From NCBI GenBank assembly GCA_907165275.2, contig OU015670.1:2321501-2385500 (forward strand): a stretch of 64,000 nt of DNA, written 5' to 3'. Made by a program: the position numbers and the translations under genes. Shown here one piece after another: positions 46,501 to 57,600 of this stretch. Origin of the DNA: Zygaena filipendulae. Lineage: Eukaryota > Arthropoda > Insecta > Lepidoptera > Zygaenidae. The notes under the pieces are model-generated. The model was not told where the DNA came from and did not search any database. It saw only the letters and a list, made by a program, of their open reading frames with translations. Within the stretch, counting starts at the first letter, position 1. Each line of letters starts with the position of its first letter.

Positions 46501-49500
46501 TAATAGGGGAAAGGAACCGAATATCAGATAGGTTCGCAATATCGGATAGTGGCATATCTCAATTTTTCCAATGGCAACCCCACCTTTTTTTTTTACGGCT
46601 CTAATTTGTTTTGCATGTTGGTAGCTCTGCAGCGATTTCGTTCATTCAGCTGTCAAGATGGCGGAATTGTGAGAAGGCGACAGGTTCTGGCTTCATCAAA
46701 ATTTCTTTAAAAATCAAATTAAGTGCTACAATCGATAAAGTAAGTGCAAAAATCAATTTTATTTTGTTTGGTTCATATACTAAATATTCTCTTTTTATGT
46801 ATCTCTTGTATTTATGTCATTTAAAGCTGACTTTAAATATAAATTTGAATACTTGTAACCGTCGGCGTTTTGCCTAATATCGGATATCAATGATGTCATC
46901 AATGTCGGATATCTGATAATAGGCATACTTTTTAGTAACATTTTATTTTTACTTTTAGGATGCCTTCTAATGCTAAAAAGAGGAAAACTTGGTGTGTGGT
47001 CGCTATGAAAAATGCGTATGAAGCCGTAACAAAAGGGCAAATGGGATACCTTAAGGCTTCCAAGACATTTGGAGTACCTAAAAGTACCTTAGAAGACTAT
47101 GTCAAAAGCGACAAAGATATTGATTCAAATCTAAATACAAAATTAGGTCGAAAACCGACATTTTGAAACGATTTTTGAACTGATTAAAGTATCTTCGAGA
47201 ACTAATTATGCCAAATAATAACCTCATTAGAACTGATTATATTTAGATTTATATTAATATAGAATTGTTGATTTTCTTTAGTTTTGTATGTTTGTTGATT
47301 ATTATGAAAGACTATTAAAGGATTTAATATACTTAAATCTTTATTTTTAATTAATAAACCCATTAAAATACACATTTTAGAACAATTTAAATCAGGTACC
47401 ATAATATCGGATACACTGTTTTACCCCTAATATCGGATATCTGATAATAAGAGCCCTTCTGTTAAGCGTGGCTCCTACTCAAAAAAACTTTGATTATTTC
47501 CAGTTCGTATATATGGGCAAAAAGTCATTTTCTTGCTATGCGAAATGAATCAAGGTATATTAAAGATAAAAAAAAGCCAAAAAAAATCACGATAAAACAG
47601 TCATTGATAAATAAAATGCACTAAAAATAAAAAGTATCCGATAATTGGATCCTTTCCCCTAATAATAATAATCCACATCACAACACACAGATCTACTTGA
47701 TCCCACAGTAAGCTATTATTAGCTTTTATCGTGGAAACCAAGCAAACGTGGTGTATATTACATAGAATTACTTATATATTATACTATAGATATATAAACA
47801 CACCCAGACTGGAAAATGGAACCCTGTGTTCATCACACAAAGTCCACCCCCACTGGGAATCGAACCCGGAACCCCTTGATTAGCGGGCAGGCATGGTGAC
47901 CATTGCGCCAATCGGGTCGTCATCGTAACACGTCATCTATGAAACGTGTTTAATAAGATATAATTGATGCATATTATGCATTTAGTGCAAAGCTGTTACT
48001 GGGGAGTTGCAAAAAGACACTTCAATTTTATTTATATGTATAGATGTGTATTGTATAGACACAGGTGGCGGCGGCTACCGACCGGCGCGCGCGGCGGGCG
48101 GCGGCAGCCTCGCCTCCAGCTGCTCGCAGCGCTTCAGCGCGCGCTGCAGCTCGCGGTTCAGCTCCTGCCGTGCGAGTACAACAGTATCAAATACGCATGT
48201 TAAATTAAATTAAATTAAAAATTGTTTATTTCTTAACCAAAAGTATTTTTGCATATATGGTTCGTTGGACATCCTTTTAAGTATAAATATATACTTGTGT
48301 CAGGATATCCAGCTCTTCCATATCGATAATAAAAACGAATATAAAACAAGATATACATTACAATTAGTTTTACAATAAATTATACATATTTATAAGAAAA
48401 CGAAATATAACAAAAAGAAAACCAACAAGTTTAGCGTGTGTATGTTTGTGTATGTGTAACTGTGAGTGGGTGTGTGTGTGTGTGGGTGTGTGTGTTAGTT
48501 GTTTGTTTATGTATAATTTTATGTTATTACACTCATCAGGTCCTCAACTTCACTGTAGCTCTGTAGCATGTTTTATGACTTGTTTTGGTTTTGACGCACC
48601 CGATTGGCGCAGTAGGTCACCATGCCTACCCGCTAATCAAGAGGTTCCGGGTTGGATTTCCGTTGGGGGTGAACTTTATTGGTGAAAACCGCATGAAAAT
48701 CCGAGTAGTTTTGAGTTTATCGCGGACAGATAGACCGACAGATAGACGCGTCGAAGGACTTTGTTTTGTAATATACTAGCTGTCGCCTACGATTTCACCC
48801 ACGGTAATTTCGGAGTTCCCGCGGGAATTCCAAGATGAACAATAGATATAAATCTTCCCCACGAATCACTCTATCTATTGGTGAAATTCGCATGAATATC
48901 CGTTCAGCAGTTTTCGAATTTATCACGAATAGACAGCGGAAGCGACTTCATTTTACACTATGTAAAGATATTATTATTCTATTCCGTTCTATTCTATTGT
49001 ATTTCCCTCTATTTCTATTCCCCCTCTCTCCCCTCGCTCTATCCCCCTCTCCATTTCTCTCCCTCGCTCTATCCCCCTCTCCATTTCTCTCCCTCGCTCT
49101 ATCCCCCTCTCCATTTCTCTCCCTCGCTCTATCAATTCTCCCCCTCTCTCCGCCGGCTCACCTTGACGGCGCTGGCGTGCTTCTTCTTGAGCACGCCCAC
49201 CTCGCCCTTCTCCCACTCGAGTTTCTTGTTCGCTTCCGCCACCTCCTCAGTCAGCTCCGCCACCTGCGCAAACATTCATTATAATATTAATTACTAGCAG
49301 TTCCCCGCGGTTTCACCCGCGGTAATTTCGCAGTTCCCGCGCTAATTCCGGGATAAAGTACCCTATGTCCTTCTCTTTACCCTTGACAACGTGCATACCA
49401 AATTCAATACAAATCCGTTCAGTCGTTTTTGCGTGATTGAGCAACAAACATCCAAACATCCACACTTTCACATTTATAATATTGGTAAAAGAAAAAGTCA

Positions 49501-51607
49501 GCAAAAAATTGTGTTTTTTTTTTATTCACTTGTTAGACACTTAAATGTTCATTATATTTTTGTAGCTGTTGATTTCCCAAATAAAATAAAATAAAATAAA
49601 ATAAAATAAAAAATAAAATTTGAACTGACAAGGCACGGCCTGTCTATTTCTTCGAACATAGATATAGGCATAGACAAATCTTTATTCGGCATCACAAAAA
49701 ATTAAAAAATATAATTATGACAAAATTTGACACTCAAACAACATTCGCCTGAAAATTTTCAGCGGAGCCCATAAGGGTGACCGTGTTAATTGTTTTGCCA
49801 TTTAAGTTTTCGTGTCGAAACCGCACCGGCGGCGGCGGCGGCGGCGGCGTGGGCGGCGGCGACGCACCTTCATGGCGAGCGCCTTCGTCTCCCTGGCGCG
49901 GCGCTCCGCCTCGCCGGCCGCGGCCGCGCGCAGCCGCGCCGCCTCCGCCTCCAGCGCCGCGCCGCGCGCGCGCAGCGACGCGTTGTCCGCCGACAGCGCC
50001 TGCGCCTGCGCACACGACACGCGCACCGCGGCCACGGTAAGCCTCACACTGCTGGGGATCAGGAAACTCAAAGTACCTACGTAGGTACTGAAATAAGAAT
50101 GTAGCGTCACCCGCTATAAAAAACATCATAACTTGTAATTTTATTGTAAGACTAGTTGTGCCCCGCGGTTTCACCGGCGTTAATTTCAGAGTTTCCGCAC
50201 GAATTCCGGGATTAAAAGTACCCTATGTGTTAATCTGATGTATAAGCTATATCATTGTAAAGTTTCATTTAAATTCATTCAGTAGTTTTTGCGTGAAAGA
50301 GCAACAAACATCCATCCATCCATCCATCTATCCATCCATACATTCTTACAAACTTTCGCGTTTATAATATTAGTAGGATAATTTTTTTCATAGTGGATTG
50401 CACTAATTTAACTCTGCAAGAATATTATATTATTATAACTTTGTATGTGTGCAGAATACGGTGTGCGAAGTGCAGTGTTCAGTGTGCGATGCGTACAGTC
50501 AGCAGCAGAAATGTGTAAACATTTTCAGCAGTCACTAAATCTTATAGTAATTACGTTCAAAAACAAACAAAGGACGGTTTTCAGTAAATAATGTGTAGTA
50601 TACGATGTACAATGTGAAGCGTACGATGTGCAATATGTTGTGTACGATGTGCAATGTGTAGTGTACCTACGATGCGCAATGTGTAATGTACGATGTGCAA
50701 TGCGTAGTGCACATACGATGCGCAATGTGTAATGTACGATGTGCAATGCGTAGTGCACGATTCGCAATGTGCAGTGTACGGTGTGCAATATGTAATGGTC
50801 AGTGTGCGGTGCGGTGCGGTACCGTGTCCCGCGCCTGGTCGGCGGCGGCGCGGTGCTGCACGTGGTGGTGCGTGAGGTCGGCGGCGTGCTGCAGCGCGGC
50901 CGCCTCGCGCTCGGCGGCGGCGGCGGCGCGCGCCCGTTCGTCGCGCAGCTCGCGCTCGGCGGCCGCCGCCCGCGCCGCGTCGCGCTTCGCCTGCGCCGCC
51001 AGCGCGCCCGCCAGCGCCGCCTGCGCGCGCAGCGCCGCCAGCTCCGCCGCCTCCGCCTCCAGCTGCTCGTTGGAGGCGCGCAGCCGGTCCACCTGCACGA
51101 CACACCACGTATAGCGCAACGCAACTGGGTAAGTAGGTACCGAGAAACGGTCACTTCTCAATGTATCGTGTGTCTCGCTCGAAAAACTGATGTGTAACTA
51201 CGTATAACACATATGTGTAACTGACGTGAGCAAAAAAATTTAAGTTATTATTTTTATAATTATTTTTCACTTAATTCGAAAAATTTACTACCACAAAACG
51301 CACAAGCCGATCACAGATTTTAAAACACGATAGAATAATTTTGAAACTTATTTCTGTTTTGAAATACAGATAAGTTCTAAAGTTGTTTTTTTTTTTCCTC
51401 ACTCATTTTTTATTATTATTGCATCTGCTGCATTTTAGATTGTGTTTTTGGGCCGCGCATTACAGGCAAGGAATATAGTTGGTCATCTATACTATAATAA
51501 AAGAGTAGAATCCGCGATTCTGTACATTGAATATTTTTAAGAAAAATTGACAGGGGGCGATAAAAGAAGAGTAACCAAGCCCAAAAAAAGAGTTTTTAAA
51601 ATTCTTT

Positions 51608-51640
<33 letters not shown>

Positions 51641-54600
51641 TCGCGATTATCTCCGAATCTACTGAACGGATTGACATGCGGTTTCCACAGGTAGATTAAG
51701 CTTAGCCTGGAGCTGCATATAGGCTTTGTTTCATTCAAATCGGATGTCGGGAAAACAGTTGTTCCATAAAAAAATTTCACGCGGGTGAAACCGCGGGGCA
51801 CAGCTAGTCTTAAATATAGTTGTGCTATACCCTAGAATTTTTTTTTCATTACAATTTAAAATCCTAGAAACAACGAAAAATAAATCGTTTATAAATATCT
51901 TCGTTTGCCCCCCCCCCCCCCCCCCTCCTCCCCTCCTCCCCCCGCCCCTCGGCGGTAGCGGCACCTCGTCCCGCGCTTGGTCCCGGTCGGCGGCGGCGGC
52001 GGCGAGGTCCCGGCGCGCCGCCTCCAGCGCGGCGGCGGCGCCCGCCTGCGCGCGCTCCAGCTCGGCGCGCTCGTGCCGGCACAGGATCAGCGCCGCCTGG
52101 CACTCCTTCAGCTCGCCCTCTGCGACACCAACATACACCGACGGACACCGTCACCACCACCACACGCTACACGTGGTGTCAGGGCCCTTATTCACTATGA
52201 CCATAACACGACGCGTTAAGGTAACGCGCCACAATATTTGTCTTTCCCTATAGTTCTCAGAAAAGTTTCACTTCAAAAAACATAGGTATTTACAACGTTT
52301 TTTGTGTGGCATCTCATATTTTGGCACCTGAAACGTTTTGGATTGTGTTTTTGGGAAGCGCGTTACGGACACGGAATGTTGTTGGTCACACTGAATAAGG
52401 GGCCAGGTCCACGGACGGACGAAGTTATGAGTATTCAGTGCCAAGTATAAAAAGTCGATTTCCCTCATGGTTTCTCACGCGTTAATTTGGAAGTTGTCAT
52501 GGGAATCTCAGGAAAAAAGTACTCTATGTCACTCAGAAATACAGCAGCTATAACGGAAAGAATTTTTAAGATAGATTAGGTAGCCCCCCCCCCCCCCCCC
52601 CCCCCCTTAGCTTATTATATAGCTCTTTATAATATTAGTATAGATAAGCAAACAAATAACCAAATAAACATCCAAAAAAATCAATTCCTTTCTTTTTATA
52701 TTAACTAGCTGTGCCCCGCGGTTTCACCCGCGTGAGTTTCGGAATTCCCGCAGGAACTCCCTTTAGGGGGATGAAAAATAGATGTTGTCCGATTCTCAGA
52801 CATACTGAATATGCGTACAAAATTTCATAAAAATCGGTCAAGCCGTTTCGGAGGAGTATGGGAACGAACATTGTGACACGAGAATTTTATATTTTATATA
52901 TAAATATTGTGAAAACTAACTAGCAACCCTTCTAATGGTTTCAACCGCGTTAAAATCGAAGATCTCTTACGGCCGCACTCAGAGTCGACTTTAATGATTA
53001 CTTAGTTAAGTATAGATTTTTAAAACAAAATTGCCGCAATCTGAGACGTTCAGTAAATTCATGTTAATTGGCATTTAATGAGATGTTACTTAATTAATTA
53101 AATTCCAATTAACATTAATTTACTGAACGTCTCTGATTGCGGCAGTTTTGTTTTAAAAATCTATACTTAACTAAGTAATCATTAAAGTCGACTCTGAGTG
53201 CGGCGGTTAGAATCAGTACTTTTAATTGAGGCTCGAAAATAAATCTACATCGTGGAGGCTGCCAGGGAGTGGTCTCACCGGCCCGCTTCGCCCGCTGCGC
53301 CTCCACCGAGTCGGTCGCGGCCGCCTCCAGCTCGTGCAGCTGCTGCGACAGCTTCTCCGCGCGCTCCGCACTCTCCTGGCCATAGAAGATAACCATCGAC
53401 TCGGTTTATTAACAAAACTGATGAAAACCAATGAGAACCAATGTCTTTGGTTGATTTCCACTCACTAAACATATTTAGCTTAACAATCGGCTATTCTTCA
53501 ATCAAAGGCGTCGACATACCGTTCTCTCGTATTCAATAACTAATCGCCGCACTCAGAGTCGACTTTAATGATTACTTAGTTAAGTGTAGATTTTTAAAAC
53601 AAAACTGCCGCAATCAGACAAGTTTAATAAATTAATGTTAATTGCCATTTAACTAATTAAGTTACATCTCATTAAATGCCATTTAACATTAATTTACTGA
53701 ACGTCTCTGATTGCGACAATTTTGTTTTAAAAATCTATACTTAACTAAGTAATCATTAAAGTCGACTCTGAGTGCGGCCGTAACATACTATTCTAATCAT
53801 ATTGCAATAGTACGTAAAGAGCGACTCTCCTTAGCGGCGAGTCTGGAGGTGGTAGCGGTGTGGGTTGTCGCTGCTATGTGTGTGTTGGACAATATTTATT
53901 TATTTATTTATAATATCAACTTGAATTTGGAAGTGGAACACGCGCGCACAGCCCGCCACCCCGCCCGTGTGCACACGAACCGCCCGCAGCAGTAGTGGGG
54001 AGTGCAATCGGTCACTGGTGAGGAGTGTGTTGGGACTTGGGTGTGCACTTCTCTTGAGTCGCAATTTGGGCTTGACTAATCACCGGTGTCCTTACAGGTC
54101 ACTTCGGGACTAAAGAACACCTCACGAAGATGAAACTAGCAAGTGACCCATCCCGCAGGAGATGCGGTATAGAGGTGGAAACAACGGCACATCTCATGTG
54201 CGAGTGAGACGCCTTAGCTCGCAAACGTATGGGCCTTCTAGGGACGGCTTACCCAGAGCCAGATGACTATAGGTTCCTACCCCTCCACTGCATACTAGCC
54301 TTCGCCGCCGAAGTCTTCAGGGAGTAGAGGGAGGATCGTAGGATGGGGATGGTACAAAAGACTAAGATAAGCTAAGATGTGGCCGTACCTTGTACGCGTC
54401 CATCTCAGCGCGCAGCTTGCTCTGCGTCCACTTGAGCCGCCCCTCCAGCTCGCGCAGCTCGTCGCGCAGCCGCGCCGCCTCGCGCTCGCTGCTCAACAGC
54501 TCGTGGTTCTGGAGACGGGCACGAACATTTATCAATGTATTGTTTTACTAGCTGTCCCGCGCCGTTTCACCCGCGATAATTTCAGAGGTCCCGCGGGAAT

Positions 54601-57600
54601 TCTGGATTACAATATAGCCTATGTTACGCGGGGATTTTTTGAATCGGTCCAGTAGTTTTTGCGTTAAATCGTAACATGGATTTATAACGTGGATTTATAA
54701 AGCCATTCTAAAGCCGATCTGGACCTATGGAATTCAGTTATGGGGAACAGCCAAAACAACACGGAAATGGGTTTAAAGAACTTTATTACTCATTAAGAAC
54801 AATGTAGTTCACTTACAATGAGTTTAAGTTGAATTTGAATACTTAAATCGATAAGTTCCAGCTATTCAGAACATTTAAGTTATCTTATCACTAATGTACA
54901 TTTTAAGTTTGCTTTTAAATATATTTAAAGAGTTGCATTCTCTTAATTCAGTTGGTAGGCCGTTATATAACCGTGCTCCTTCAGACATAATATTCTTCTG
55001 TCCATATCCAGTTCTATGTTTAAAAATTTTTAGCTTATTCGTGTTTCTTAAGTAATGTTTGTAATTGCACTTTGTAAATGTGAGTTGTGTATGTATTTTG
55101 TTTGTCAGAATTTTTTTTATAAGAATGCAGGTCGTATAGGTATATAATTGGTTTATATTGTAAAGTTTGGTCTTTTCATAGACCGTTTTAGTACTCATCA
55201 GGTAGTCAAACTTGAAAAGTGTTTTAATGACTTTATTCTGTGACCTTTGTAGACTTTGCAGATTTGTTTTGGCTGCACATCCCCAAACCTCCAGAAGATA
55301 TTCTAGATGGGGTTTAACTAATGAGTTATATATTGTCATTCGTTCTTTATGCGGGACACAACCAACAATTCTGCGAAGTGCTCCATTTAAAGATGTTAAT
55401 TTTGACCTGACATGAGAAATATGATCTTTCCAGTTAAGTTTGTCATCTAGGTATAGGCCAAGGTATTTTTCCACATGAGAACGATGGATTACTTCGTCAT
55501 TTATTTTAAGGGGTGGGAATTGGATGATCTTTTTGTTTTTTGCTGCGAATAGCATATATGACGTTTTATTAATATTTATCGTTAATAAATTACTTTGACA
55601 CCAGATATTAAATTTTTGCAAATCATTTTGTGCTTCTTTAGCGAGTTCTAAGAGGTTACTGCCGAAATAAAAGAGACAAGTATCATCAGCGTATAGTGTG
55701 ATATGTCCTGTAAGTCCTATGTTGGATACATTGTTGACATATATCAAGAATAATAAAGGTCCTAATATCGATCCTTGTGGAATTCCACATGATATTTGTG
55801 TGGGTTCACTAGTATAAGAACCAATCTTTACAATTTGGTATCTATGTGTTAAGTAAGATTTAAAAATTTTGTGTGCTGTTTCCGTGATACCTATGTTTTC
55901 AAGCTTTTGTAGAAGCAGAGTATGACTAACTGTGTCGAATGCCTTTTTTAAATCAATGAAAATACCTAGACAATACTGTTTTTTATCCATACTAGTTTTT
56001 ATTTTTGTTACAAGGTCGATTGTGGCAGATAATGTGTTTGACTGTTTTCTAAAACCATATTGGTGAGGAGTTAAGAAATTAAGTTTGTCTAAATGATTGT
56101 TCAAACGGTCGTAGATGACTTTTTCAAAGATCTTAGAAACAACTGGTAAAACAGATATAGGTCTGTAGTTCCCAGGATCAGTTCTAATTCCCGCCTTATA
56201 GATAGGCGTTACCTTTGCTACCTTTAGACTGTCCGGGAAAATACCTTCTTTAAAACAAGTGTTTATGCAATTTACGAGGTTTTTATCTATAAGGTTTTTA
56301 ATACATTGGATGGATTTAATGTTTATCTGGTCTATACCCATGCTAGTGTTCTGGTTTAGATTAGATATGATTGCAGTTACTTCATCTTCCCTGCATGGGT
56401 CAAGCTCAGTCATTATAATATTAGGTTTTACATGTATATATGTTAGTATCAGTGATGAATTATTTTGGTGAGTCTTGGGGATCCGGTCACACAATTGCGT
56501 ACCAACCGAAGAAAAGAAATCATTAAAAACCTTGCAAACGTGACCACCATTTTCTACAAGTACAGAATTGAGCAATAGTTTCGGTGGTGCACAGATGTCT
56601 TTAACCTTATTTACTACTAATGTATTTATTAGATGCCACATTTTTTTTGGATCGTTTTTGCAGCATTTGAAAGCTTTACAGAAATAGCTTTCTTTAGTAT
56701 TCCTTATCAATGCATGCAGTCTATTTCTTTCTATTTTAAATACATGTTTAAAGCTTTTATTAATTTTTTGTTGACTCCAAAGCATATTTCTTTTTTTGAT
56801 CCCATCCACAATTTTTTTATCTATCCAGTCTTCTCTAGGTGTGTTTAATATTTTCGTTTTTTGCACTGTATTTTTCTTTATATGATTATTCAAAAACATT
56901 TCTAAATCGGTGTAGTCATAGTTTTCATTTAATAAAGTTGATTCTTTTACGCTATTACGCAGCCCCGAATAGTCAACAGCAGTGTAGGTTATCCTTGATT
57001 TTTGTTTGTGCTTGCATTTCAAGATTTCCATAGCAATTTGTCTATGATCCGACAAAGGCGAATCAATTAAAGTAAGGATGTAAGGTTTTTCGCTGACACT
57101 GGAGCAGACATGATCCAAAATGGTTTTCGTTGTAACACTTTCGCGGGTGTAATGCACGGCGTCCATAATGTTTAGAATGTCGTATCCTGATTCTTCCAAA
57201 GTACTAATATATGTTTTAGTATCGTTGTCCGTAGTGAGCAAGTCTATATTAAAATCGCCGAACACAATACCTCTCTTTCTTTGGTCTAGTTGGCGTGAAT
57301 ACGTGTCCATAAATTTAGATGTGTTTTGTTTATTCGGCTTGTAAATTGCCCCTACGTGGAGTGAAAATTTGTGAATAAATATCCATAAGTAATGCATTCC
57401 GACATCGTATAGTTCTTCTGTTATATCATATCGTAAACTACTGTGTATGTATATAGACACACCACCACCGTTTTTGTCAGTTCTGATGTTAAAAATATGG
57501 GAATAGCTAGGTAAATGGAATGTTTTTGCTTCTTTTTCGGATTTGAGCCACGTTTCCGTCAGAATTATGAGATGAACAGGTGTGTTCATGGATTTGAGAA

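Noticed and set aside
52585..52606. 22-base C run as a structured regulatory site
   Set aside because: Such runs occur several times in the window and may partly be assembly or sequencing artefacts; no function can be argued from sequence alone.
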